64,000 nucleotides of DNA from Bog-756 sp963725395 (GTDB lineage: Bacteria; Actinomycetota; Acidimicrobiia; Acidimicrobiales; RAAP-2), in assembly GCA_963725395.1 (NCBI GenBank), contig CAVRYH010000003.1, positions 124,001-188,000 on the forward strand, written 5' to 3'. Below the pieces are notes generated by a model. It had not been told where the DNA came from. It was given only the letters and a program-made list of their open reading frames with translations, and did not search any database. Position numbers and translations under genes: made by a program. This document shows positions 33,813 through 42,240 of the stretch, piece by piece. The first letter of the stretch is position 1. Every line of letters starts with the position of its first letter.

Positions 33813-34148
33813 CTACTGGCCCGAGGCCCTCCGGGAGTGCCGCACACCGGGCACCAGGCCGGCCTGCTCGAGGAGCCGGACGGCCCGGGCCTCGCCCGCA
33901 TCGATGACGACGGCATCCTCAGGATGGCGGCCGACGATGAACGAGACCACGCAGTCGTCACACACGGACGTGTCCAGGTGACGACAGTCACCGCAATCGA
34001 TGGTGAACGCCGCGGGCGGCTCCGAACCGGCCGGCCGGACGCCGGTGAGACGGACCGGGACCGCCCCGACGCCGCCCGGGACCGCGACAGTGGTCGCAGA
34101 GGACGCCTCATTCGTCATGGGCACTGGTGAGGTGATGGGCACGGTCAT
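33813..34148 (-). CDS. Small four-cysteine protein, possible zinc binder
   Basis: This 111-residue protein has a low-complexity N-terminus and a core FTIDCGDCRHLDTSVCDDCV with two CxxC pairs 8 residues apart. VSFIVGRHPEDAVVID and ARAVRLLEQAGLVPGVRH follow. The Cys spacing fits a zinc knuckle. The start is uncertain: ATG 34148 has AGGAGG almost touching it, while GTG 34142 has ideal spacing. It is 36 bases upstream of queG on the same strand. The function is unknown. Confidence 0.65.
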   Translation of the reverse strand: MTVPITSPVPMTNEASSATTVAVPGGVGAVPVRLTGVRPAGSEPPAAFTIDCGDCRHLDTSVCDDCVVSFIVGRHPEDAVVIDAGEARAVRLLEQAGLVPGVRHSRRASGQ

Positions 34149-34266
34149 GCCTCCTGTGGTCGTCGTCCCGAGGGGGATTCCCTTGTGGCCACAGCATCCA
34201 CGAAGGGTGTGACACCACGACGGGAGCTCCCTGTGCGTTTCCCTTCCGGAGGGCGGGGGAGGTGAC

Positions 34267-35187
34267 TCAGTAGCCGGCGTCCGCGTCGACGAGCCCGACG
34301 AGGGTCTCGCCGGCGGCGAACCGGGTCACGTTGGTGCGGATGCGGTCGGCCAACAGGGGCATGACCATCTCGATGGTGTCGGCGGTGTGGGGGGTGATGA
34401 TGCAGTTCTCGAGGTCCCAGAGGGGATGGCCGTCGGGGAGCGGCTCGGGGTCGGTGACGTCCAGCGCCGCGCCGGCGATGGCACCGGAGGTGAGGGCGTC
34501 GACCAGGGCACCGGTGTCCACGTGGGGACCACGGGCCACGTTCACGAGCCAGGCGTGCTCGTCCATCAGGGCGAGCTCCCGGGCACCGATGATCCCCCTC
34601 GTCTCGGGAGTGAGGGCCAGGGCCAGCACCACGACCAGCGCGTCCCCGAGGACGTCGTGGAGCTGGGTCACCGCCACGGTCCGGGTGGCACCGGGCGTCG
34701 GCTCGGGACGGCGCCTGACCACGGTGGTCTCGACGCGGAAGGGAGCCAGCTGCTCGAGGAGCGACGAGGTGATGCCGCCGCCGCCGAGAATGGTCACGCG
34801 CTGGTCGTACAGGCTGGTGCCCGCCGGGATGCCCCACGAGCGGGCGGTGATCCTGGTCGGCAGGTGGCGGAGGCCGGCCAGGGCCAGGGTGAGGGCGTGC
34901 TCGGCGACGGGTTCCGCGTAGGCGCCCTTCGCGCAGGTCCAGATCCGGTCGTGGTCGAGCACTCCGGCCTCGGCGACCCGTTCCACGCCGGCGAACGGGA
35001 GTTGCACCCACGCGACGTCTGGGGCGGTGGCGAGGAAGTCCTTCAGTCCCTGGACACCGGAGGGGTCGAGCCAGACCACGCCGTCAGGACTCTCGCCGAT
35101 CGGGACCACCACGCCGCCGCCCTCGACGACGGCGTCGGTGGCGAAACTCGATTCGAGGGGTCCGACGGCAATACGGGGCGGCGTCAT
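34267..35187 (-). CDS. D-isomer-specific 2-hydroxyacid dehydrogenase family protein
   Basis: This 306-residue NAD(P)-dependent dehydrogenase has a Rossmann loop VTILGGGGITSSLLEQLAPF. Catalytic residues sit in VNVARGPHVDTGALVDAL (Arg), ALDVTDPEPLPDGHPLWDLE (Glu) and CIITPHTADTI (His). The N-terminal substrate domain is short. The ATG at 35187 follows a region divergent from the acyl-CoA ligase gene. The substrate (glyoxylate, hydroxypyruvate or another) cannot be told. Confidence 0.88.
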   Translation of the reverse strand: MTPPRIAVGPLESSFATDAVVEGGGVVVPIGESPDGVVWLDPSGVQGLKDFLATAPDVAWVQLPFAGVERVAEAGVLDHDRIWTCAKGAYAEPVAEHALTLALAGLRHLPTRITARSWGIPAGTSLYDQRVTILGGGGITSSLLEQLAPFRVETTVVRRRPEPTPGATRTVAVTQLHDVLGDALVVVLALALTPETRGIIGARELALMDEHAWLVNVARGPHVDTGALVDALTSGAIAGAALDVTDPEPLPDGHPLWDLENCIITPHTADTIEMVMPLLADRIRTNVTRFAAGETLVGLVDADAGY

Positions 35188-35311
35188 CCCACGGACACTA
35201 CCGAAGTGCGTCGGCCGACATGGATGGGCCGGGTCGTGCGTCCGACGGCCGGGCGCCGTGTTTGCTTCAATGGACGTCACAGCGCGGTGCCTCGGCCGAC
35301 CAGGGGGAACG

Positions 35312-36847
35312 ATGAACGTCCAATTCAATGTCCGAGACTTCCTCGACCGTGCCGAAGCCGCGTACCCTGACCGGGTCGGCCTCGTCGACGAGCCCGAGCA
35401 GCCGGCGGCGCCCTGGGAGCCACTCAGCTTCGCCGGTATCGCCGACCGGGCGCGAGCCCAGGCGGCGGGTCTCGACCGGCTGGGGGTGGGCACCGGCGAG
35501 CGGGTGGCCGTCGTGTCCCAGAACTCAGCCCGGCTTTTGACCTCGTTCTACGGGGTGTGCGGCTGGGGACGCGTCCTGGTCCCGGTCAACTTCAGGCTGG
35601 CCACCGCTGAGGTGGAGTACATCGTCGAGCATTCCGGTGCATCGGTCCTCATGATCGACCCCGAGCTCGAGGAGGTCCTGTCCGGGATCAAGGCGGCCCA
35701 CCGGTTCGTCCTGGGCGCCGAGAGCGACGACAGGTTGTTCCCCGCCGGCCTCGAGCCCCGGCCGTGGCCCTCGGACGAGGAGGCCACGGCCACCATCAAC
35801 TACACCTCGGGGACGACGGCCCGCCCGAAGGGCGTCCAGCTGACCCACAGGAACTGCTGGGTCAACGCCGCCATCTTCGGATGGCACGTGCAACTGTCCG
35901 ACCACGACGTCTACCTCCACACACTCCCCATGTTCCACGCCAACGGCTGGGGCATGCCCTGGGCCACCACCGCCATGGGCTGTCCCCAGATCGCCCTCCG
36001 CAAGGTCGACGGCGCCGAGATACTCCGCCGGGTCGAGCGCCACCGGGTCAGCCTCCTGTGCGCCGCTCCCGCCGTGGTGAACGCCGTGCTCGAGGCCGCC
36101 GGAACCTGGGATGGACCCGTCCCCGGGAGCGGGAGGACACGGGTGGTGGTGGCCGGGGCGCCACCACCCAGCCGTACCATCGAGCGGGTGGGTACCGAGC
36201 TCGGTTGGGAGTTCGTCCAGATCTACGGACTCACCGAGACATCACCCCTGCTCACTGTCAACCGGCACCGCTCCGAGTGGGACGAGCACTCGTCCCACGA
36301 ACGTGCCCGTCGGCTGATGCGGGCCGGCGCGCCGGCGGTCGGGACCCAGCTCGCGGTGGACGAGAGCGGCGAGGTGCTCGCCCGGAGCAACACGGTGATG
36401 AAGGGGTACTGGAACCAGCCCGCCGAGAGCGAGGCCGCGTTGAAGGACGGCTGGTTCCACACCGGTGACGGTGGGATGCTCGATGCCGAGGGGCACCTCA
36501 GCATCGTTGACCGGAAGAAGGACGTCATCATCAGCGGGGGGGAGAACGTCTCCTCGATCGAAGTGGAGGACACCATCTTCTCTCTGGCCGGTGTGGCCGA
36601 GGTGGCCGTGATCGGCGTACCCGACGACAAGTGGGGCGAGATGGTCGTCGCCCTCGTCGTCGTGGCGGAGGGCGACGAGCTCACCGAGGACATCGTCATC
36701 GGGCACTGCCGTTCGAGCCTGGCCGGGTACAAGTGCCCGAAGCGGGTCGAATTCCGGGCCGAGCTCCCCCGGACGGCCACCGGCAAGCTCCAGAAGTTCA
36801 AGCTGCGGGCACCCTACTGGGAGGGCAGCGAGCGACAGGTCAACTGA
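35312..36847 (+). CDS. Acyl-CoA ligase (AMP-binding family, FadD-like)
   Basis: This 511-residue adenylate-forming enzyme activates a carboxylic acid to its CoA thioester. It shows motif A3 TINYTSGTTARPKGVQLTHR, LPMFHANGWGMPWATTAMG, A5 FVQIYGLTETSPLLTVNRHR, A7 GWFHTGDGGMLD, A8 IVDRKKDVIISGGENVSSIE, and A10 LPRTATGKLQKFKLR with the catalytic Lys. AGGGGGA precedes the ATG at 35312. Length and motifs fit medium- to long-chain fatty acid ligases. The chain length is unknown. Confidence 0.9.
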   Translation: MNVQFNVRDFLDRAEAAYPDRVGLVDEPEQPAAPWEPLSFAGIADRARAQAAGLDRLGVGTGERVAVVSQNSARLLTSFYGVCGWGRVLVPVNFRLATAEVEYIVEHSGASVLMIDPELEEVLSGIKAAHRFVLGAESDDRLFPAGLEPRPWPSDEEATATINYTSGTTARPKGVQLTHRNCWVNAAIFGWHVQLSDHDVYLHTLPMFHANGWGMPWATTAMGCPQIALRKVDGAEILRRVERHRVSLLCAAPAVVNAVLEAAGTWDGPVPGSGRTRVVVAGAPPPSRTIERVGTELGWEFVQIYGLTETSPLLTVNRHRSEWDEHSSHERARRLMRAGAPAVGTQLAVDESGEVLARSNTVMKGYWNQPAESEAALKDGWFHTGDGGMLDAEGHLSIVDRKKDVIISGGENVSSIEVEDTIFSLAGVAEVAVIGVPDDKWGEMVVALVVVAEGDELTEDIVIGHCRSSLAGYKCPKRVEFRAELPRTATGKLQKFKLRAPYWEGSERQVN

Positions 36848-36863
36848 CGGTCGGCACCGGTCC

Positions 36864-37805
36864 TCAGTCCACGCGGGACCCGGGGGTCGATGCCGACCGG
36901 GCGGCCGGCGCCCCCTCGCCGTCGAACCAGCCGTCGATGGCGCCACAGGTCCACTCCGGAGCCTCCAGCATCGGGACGTGGCCGACGTCGGCGGCCACGT
37001 CGAACCGCCAGTCCGGATGGGCGGCGGCGGCACGCCGGGCCGTCGACAGCGGAATGAGCACGTCCCGGGCCCCCTGGAGGAGCAACGTGGGCTGATGCAG
37101 GCCCGCCAGTCGCCCCAGGGTCTCGCCCGGCCGGGCCAGGATCATCGACAGCGAACGGGCGGAACGGAGATAGGCGGCATCGGCCGCGGCCCGGTCCATC
37201 CGTTCGGTGAGCTCCACGTGGGCCTCGACGACGGCCGGCGGCACGCGTCCGGCGTCGACGCAGCAGATGCCGAGGACCCGGTGCACGCTCTGCGCCGCCG
37301 TCGTGTGGCGACGGCGCTGACTCAGGTAGCCCTCCCCCAATCCGGGGACGGCACACAGCAGGAAGTTGGCGATGACCCGGGGGTGCACGAGGCCCGGGCG
37401 CGAAGTCGGGAGGGCCGGGTCGACGAGGATCAACCCGGCCACCGACGACGGCTCCTCGGCCGCCTGCAACGCGGCGACCAGGCCACCCATGGAATTCCCC
37501 AGCAGGATGACCGGTCCGCCGCCGAGCGTGCGCAGGAAGCCGCTCACCAGGCGACGGTGGCCCTCGATGTCGGCGGTTCGCCCCGCCACCGGAGTCAGTC
37601 CATGGCCGACGAGATCGAGGGCCAGCACGCGCGAGCGGCGGGCGAGCCCGGGGCCGACCGCCATCCAATTGAGGTGCGAACCCCCCAGTCCGTGCAGGCC
37701 GACGAGGACGGGACCGTCGTCCGGGCCGCCCAGGTCGAGCACGTGAGCCGGGCCGTCGACGTCCACGAACCGGGACCGGGCCCCGGCGGCCATGGGTTCG
37801 CTCAT
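36864..37805 (-). CDS. Alpha/beta hydrolase
   Basis: This 313-residue alpha/beta hydrolase has the oxyanion loop LVGLHGLGGSHLNWMAVGPG, nucleophile elbow LLGNSMGGLVAALQAA (Ser), acid region LLQGARDVLIPLSTA (Asp), and VGHVPMLEAPEW with the catalytic His. A helical cap lies between about residues 145 and 225. It is convergent with the acyl-CoA ligase gene, 16 bases apart. The substrate is unknown. Confidence 0.87.
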   Translation of the reverse strand: MSEPMAAGARSRFVDVDGPAHVLDLGGPDDGPVLVGLHGLGGSHLNWMAVGPGLARRSRVLALDLVGHGLTPVAGRTADIEGHRRLVSGFLRTLGGGPVILLGNSMGGLVAALQAAEEPSSVAGLILVDPALPTSRPGLVHPRVIANFLLCAVPGLGEGYLSQRRRHTTAAQSVHRVLGICCVDAGRVPPAVVEAHVELTERMDRAAADAAYLRSARSLSMILARPGETLGRLAGLHQPTLLLQGARDVLIPLSTARRAAAAHPDWRFDVAADVGHVPMLEAPEWTCGAIDGWFDGEGAPAARSASTPGSRVD

Positions 37806-37875
37806 CGGTCCAGGCTACCGGCCCGCCCCGGCGGGGCCGTGCCTCTCCGGGGAGGCCGCACCCCGGTCGACCGGC

Positions 37876-38688
37876 TCACCCCGGCAGGAAGTCGATGAGC
37901 AGCTCGCTCAGGCGATCGGGTGCCTCGAGGGCGATCCAGTGGCCCGGCCCCTCGATGCGTTCGTAGCGCCACCCCCCGGTGACGTAGGCCGAGGAGCCGG
38001 TCATCTGCTGTTCGGTGAGGGCGAAGTCACCGGTGCTCCACACCCCCATGGTCGATGCCTGCACCGGTGGGAGCTCGAGGGGCGGGTCGACCAGCGTCTG
38101 GGGTGAAACGTTGGCTCGGTACCAGTTGAGCCCGGGGGTCAGCGAACCGTTCGACTCCAACTCGGCAATCACCGCGTCGACGTCGGGATGGTTCGCCCAG
38201 GCCCGGAAGTTGGCCCACGAGTCCTCGCACAGCCACCGCTCGGCTATGCCCTCGAATTGGAAGAGCAACATGTACCAGGACTTTTCGAGCTGTTCGAACC
38301 CCACGGCACGGAAGGCCAGTGGGTGGCCCACCGACACGGCCACGAGGTGGTCGACCCGGTCAGGGCTCAAGGAGCCGAGGACCCAAGCCAGTGCGGAGCC
38401 CCAGTCGTGACCGACCACATGGGCCCTGTCCACCTCGAGGTGGTCGAGGACGGCCAACACATCGCCGGCCAGGTAGAGGAGGGAGTAGGCGTCGACGCCC
38501 TCGGGCTTGCCGCTCTTGCCGTAGCCCCGCAGGTCGGGGACGATCACCTTGAAGCCCGCCGCAGCCAGCGCCTCGACCTGGTGGCGCCAGAGCCGTCCGG
38601 TGTCGGGGAAGCCGTGGAGCAGGACCACCGGTCGGCCCTCACCGGTCACCTCGACATGGATCTCCACCCCGTCGTTGTCGATCATCAT
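37876..38688 (-). CDS. Alpha/beta hydrolase, epoxide hydrolase/dehalogenase-like
   Basis: This 270-residue hydrolase shows VVLLHGFPDTGRLWRHQVEA (HGFPD oxyanion loop), IVPDLRGYGKSGKPEGVDAY, and AHVVGHDWGSALAWVLGSL, where an Asp nucleophile replaces the usual Ser. That residue is typical for soluble epoxide hydrolases and haloalkane dehalogenases. GPGHWIALEAPDRLSELL supplies the His. The start is ATG at 38688; GGGAG abuts it, so the second ATG at 38685 may be used. A longer frame from 38766 overlaps the mmsA end by 11 bases. Confidence 0.85.
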   Translation of the reverse strand: MMIDNDGVEIHVEVTGEGRPVVLLHGFPDTGRLWRHQVEALAAAGFKVIVPDLRGYGKSGKPEGVDAYSLLYLAGDVLAVLDHLEVDRAHVVGHDWGSALAWVLGSLSPDRVDHLVAVSVGHPLAFRAVGFEQLEKSWYMLLFQFEGIAERWLCEDSWANFRAWANHPDVDAVIAELESNGSLTPGLNWYRANVSPQTLVDPPLELPPVQASTMGVWSTGDFALTEQQMTGSSAYVTGGWRYERIEGPGHWIALEAPDRLSELLIDFLPG

Positions 38689-38755
38689 CTCCCAACCCCC
38701 TTGCCGGTCGGCCTCCCCGGACGAGCCGGGGACTCCCGATTCATCTCGGCCTCCA

Positions 38756-40260
38756 TCAACGATCATCGCCCGACGGGAAGCGCAAGTCGACAGGGCCTGG
38801 TGCCGGGCGCTCGACCGCCGGGGTCGCCACCGGCCACCGCGTGGTCACCGATTTGAGCCTGGTGTTGAACCGGACCCCCTCCATGCCGTGCACGTGGGCG
38901 TCACCGAACAGCGACTGCTTCCACCCTCCGAAGGAGTAGTAGGCCATCGGCACCGGGATGGCCACGTTGATCCCGACCATGCCCACCTGGACGTCACGAC
39001 GGAACCGGCGCGCCGCATGGCCGTCCCGGGTGAAGATCGCCGTCCCGTTCCCGTAGGGGTTGGCGTTGACCAGGTCGATGGCCTCGTCGAGGTCATCGAC
39101 CCGGAGCACCGAGAGGACGGGACCGAAGATCTCGTCGCGGTAGACCTTCATCGAGGGTGAGACCCGGTCGACGAGGCTCGGCCCGAGGAAGAACCCGTCG
39201 TCGTGCCCGGGGACCTTGACCCCCCGGCCGTCGACCACGACGTCGGCCCCCTCGGCTTCCGCCGAGGCCAGGTAGCCGGCCACCCTGTCGCGGTGGGCGG
39301 CGGTGATCAGGGGGCCCATGTCCGACCCGGGGTCGGTACCGGGTCCGGTAGTCAGGGCCGTCGCCCGCTCCCCGAGCGCCCGGACCAGCGGGTCGGCGTC
39401 GCCCACGACCACCACGGCCGAGACCGCCATGCACCGCTCCCCCGCCGATCCGTAGCCCGCCGCGGTGAGCGCGTCGGCGGCCGCGTCGAGATCGGCGTCC
39501 GGCATCACCACGGCATGGTTCTTCGCGCCACCGAGCGCCTGGCACCGCTTGCCGGCGGCGGTGGCCCGTTCGAAAACATGGCGGGCCACCGGGGTCGAGC
39601 CCACGAACGACACGGCGGCCACGTCGTCGTGGTCGAGGAGCGCATCGACCGCCACCGCGTCGCCGTTCACCACGGTGAACACGCCCTCGGGCAGTCCGGC
39701 CTCCCGCCACAGGTCGGCGATGAGAAGGGACGGGGACGGGTCGCGTTCGGAGGGCTTGAGGAGGAAGGTGTTCCCGCAGGCGATGGCCACCGGGTACATC
39801 CACATGGGCACCATGACCGGGAAGTTGAACGGCGTGATGCCCGCCACGACCCCCAGGGGCTGGCGGATCGACGAGGCGTCGATACCGTTGGAGACGTCCT
39901 CGGAGAACTCCCCCTTGAGCAGATGGGGAATACCGCAGGCGAACTCGATCACCTCGATGCCCCGGGCCACCTCGCCCAGGGCGTCCTCGGTGACCTTGCC
40001 GTGCTCGGCGGTGATGAGTCGGGCCAGGTCGTCCCGGTGCCTGTCGGCCAGTTCGCGGAAGGCGAACAGGATGCGCGCGACCGCGCCGTTAGGGAGGTGG
40101 TGCGCCAGTCGGCGAACGCCGCCAGCGACGCGGCCACCGATCGGGCCACGTCCGCCTCCGAGGCCAGCACCACCTCGCCGGTCTGCGCCCCGGTGGCCGG
40201 GTCGTACACCGGGGCGGTGCGGGCCTGATCGCCTTCGAGGCTCGATCCGATCCTGTTCAC
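38756..40260 (-). CDS. mmsA: Methylmalonate-semialdehyde dehydrogenase, frameshifted near the 5' end
   Basis: The main frame carries all MmsA signatures: GVVAGITPFNFPVMVPMWMY, LLKPSERDPSPSLLIADLW, AVSFVGSTPVARHVFERATA, QALGGAKNHAVVMPDADLDA, YGSAGERCMAVSAVVVVG (catalytic Cys) and INVAIPVPMAYYSFGGWKQS. This enzyme forms CoA esters from malonate or methylmalonate semialdehyde in valine, inositol or beta-alanine breakdown. The N-terminal 55 codons (from GTG 40260 with AAGGAGA upstream, through AASLAAFADWRTTSL) are in another frame. The shift is at about 40085-40095. The joined length (about 500) is normal. It is possibly an assembly error. Confidence 0.85.
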
Positions 40261-40343
40261 TGCACTCTCCTTCTCCTGGAATCGTTCGCGGAGGCGGGGC
40301 GGCGCTCCGGTGGACGGCACCCGAGCCGTGGAAGAATCGCTCC

Positions 40344-41084
40344 ATGGCAGATCCGGACCCCGCTGTCGGGGACGACCAGGCCGGGTCCACCGACCGGACA
40401 CGACTGCGGAGGTTCCCCGAGCAAGGCTCGCATCGACGCTCCGACCTCTATGCCGTGCTCGATGCCGGCTTCGTGTGCCACCTCGGGATCGTGCTCGACG
40501 GATGGCCCATGGTGGTCCCCACCACCTACGGGCGTCTGGGCGACGAGCTCTTCGTCCACGGCTCGGTGGCCAGCCGGAGCCTGCGGGCGGCCAAGAAGGC
40601 GAACGTGAAGGCGTGCGTGACCGTCACCCATGTCGACGGACTGGTGCTGGCGCGGTCGGTCTTCGAGCATTCCGTCAACTATCGCTGCGCCATGGTCTAC
40701 GGCGAACCCGAGGTGCTGACCGACGACGCCAAGCTGGTCGGCCTCCGGGCCATCAGCGACCAGGCGGCACCGGGACAGTGGGAGTACGCGCGGTCCCCCG
40801 CCCCCGAGGAGTTGGCCGTCACGACCGTCCTGCGGCTGTCCCTCGAGGAGTCCTCGGTCAAGGTTCGCCAGGGCCCCCCGGGCGACGGCCAGGACCCCGA
40901 TGCCGAGCTCGACGTGTGGGCCGGGGAGATCCCCCTGCGCACACTCCGCCTGGACCCGGAGCCCGATCCTGCCCTGCGGGACGGCATCGCGCTGCCCGGA
41001 CACCTCACCGTCGGTCGGCTCGCTCCGGGCTGGACCGGGCCGCCTCGGCCGTCGTCGGGGCACGACGACGCCGGAACGTCCTGA
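40344..41084 (+). CDS. Pyridoxamine 5'-phosphate oxidase family protein
   Basis: This 246-residue split-barrel flavoprotein shows LYAVLDAGFVCHLGIVLDGW, MVVPTTYGRLGDELFVHGSV and ASRSLRAAKKANVKACVTVT, followed by HSVNYRCAMVYGEPEVLTDD. This is the pattern of the PNPOx-related FMN/F420-binding family rather than PdxH itself. The C-terminal half (VWAGEIPLRTLRLDPEPDPA) is typical of the subfamily. The ATG at 40344 is 83 bases from the divergent mmsA start. The substrate is unknown. Confidence 0.85.
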   Translation: MADPDPAVGDDQAGSTDRTRLRRFPEQGSHRRSDLYAVLDAGFVCHLGIVLDGWPMVVPTTYGRLGDELFVHGSVASRSLRAAKKANVKACVTVTHVDGLVLARSVFEHSVNYRCAMVYGEPEVLTDDAKLVGLRAISDQAAPGQWEYARSPAPEELAVTTVLRLSLEESSVKVRQGPPGDGQDPDAELDVWAGEIPLRTLRLDPEPDPALRDGIALPGHLTVGRLAPGWTGPPRPSSGHDDAGTS

Positions 41085-41108
41085 TCGGGGCACGGTGGAC
41101 GTGGCCGA

Positions 41109-42230
41109 TCAGTCGAGGAACGACTCGAGGGGGGCCGTCTCCAGTCCGTGGGCGGCGGCGACCGGCTCGTAGACCACCGCACCGTCGACGACGTTGACGC
41201 CCTCGGCCAGTGCGGCGTCGGCCCGGACGGCGTCGCGCCATCCGTGGTTGGCGATGTTCACGACGTAGGGGAGCGTGGCGTTCACCAGGGCGTGGGTCGA
41301 CGAGTGGGGCACCGCGCCCGGCATGTTGGCCACGCAGTAGAAGAGGGAGCCGTTGACCTGGAAGGTGGGGTCGGAGTGGGTGGTCGGCCGGGTCGACTCG
41401 AAGCACCCGCCCTGGTCGACCGAGATGTCCACCAGCACCGAGCCGTCGCTCATCCGGGCGACCAGGTCGTCGGAGATCAGTTTGGGTGCCTTGGCCCCGA
41501 CCACGAGGACGGCCCCGATCACAATGTCGGCATCGACACACGTCTCCTCGATGGCATGGGTGCTCGAGGCCACCGTCTCCAGGGCCCCCCGGAAGTGGTG
41601 GTCCACCTGGCGGAGGCGCTCGAGGTTGCGATCCAGGATGTAGACCTCCGAGTGCATGCCCACGGCCAGCGTTGCGGCGGCCATGCCGGCCACGCCGGCG
41701 CCGAGGATCACCACTTTGGCGCACCGGACACCGGGAACGCCGCACACCAGCACTCCCCTCCCGCCGCCCGAGCGCATCAGATGGTGGGCACCCATGAGGG
41801 GAGCCATCCGGCCGGCGACCTCGCTCATGGGCGTCAGAAGGGGCAGTGAGTTGTCGGCCAGACGCACCGTCTCGTAGGCGATCGCCGTGTTGCCCGCCTC
41901 CATCAGGGCGTCGGTGCACGGTCGGGACGCGGCCAGGTGGAGGTAGGTGAACAGCACCTGGTCTTTGCGGAGGCCCAGCCGCGGGTACTCCTCGGCGATG
42001 GGCTCCTTCACCCCGAGGATCATGTCGGACTCGGCCCAGATGTCGTCGGGATCCTCGACCGTCTTCGCCCCGGTGGCCGTGAACTCGGCGTCAGGGATGG
42101 AGGATCCGACGCCGGCACCCTTCTCGACGTAGACGGTATGGCCGGCCGAGGTGAGCTCCCGCACCCCGGCCGGGGTGATGGCCACCCGGTACTCGTCGTC
42201 CTTCACTTCCTTCGGGACTCCGACGATCAT
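41109..42230 (-). CDS. ald: Alanine dehydrogenase
   Basis: This 373-residue NAD-dependent enzyme interconverts L-alanine and pyruvate plus ammonia. It shows IVGVPKEVKDDEYRVAITPA, EKGAGVGSSIPDAEFTATGA, LFTYLHLAASRPCTDALMEA (catalytic Lys and His regions), MSEVAGRMAPLMGAHHLMR, VVILGAGVAGMAAATLAVGM (NAD loop) and VDISVDQGGCFESTRPTTHS. The ATG at 42230 is 10 bases downstream of the permease stop. In this cluster it would regenerate pyruvate for the class III aminotransferase (inference). Confidence 0.93.
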   Translation of the reverse strand: MIVGVPKEVKDDEYRVAITPAGVRELTSAGHTVYVEKGAGVGSSIPDAEFTATGAKTVEDPDDIWAESDMILGVKEPIAEEYPRLGLRKDQVLFTYLHLAASRPCTDALMEAGNTAIAYETVRLADNSLPLLTPMSEVAGRMAPLMGAHHLMRSGGGRGVLVCGVPGVRCAKVVILGAGVAGMAAATLAVGMHSEVYILDRNLERLRQVDHHFRGALETVASSTHAIEETCVDADIVIGAVLVVGAKAPKLISDDLVARMSDGSVLVDISVDQGGCFESTRPTTHSDPTFQVNGSLFYCVANMPGAVPHSSTHALVNATLPYVVNIANHGWRDAVRADAALAEGVNVVDGAVVYEPVAAAHGLETAPLESFLD

Positions 42231-42240
42231 GGCGGGAACC

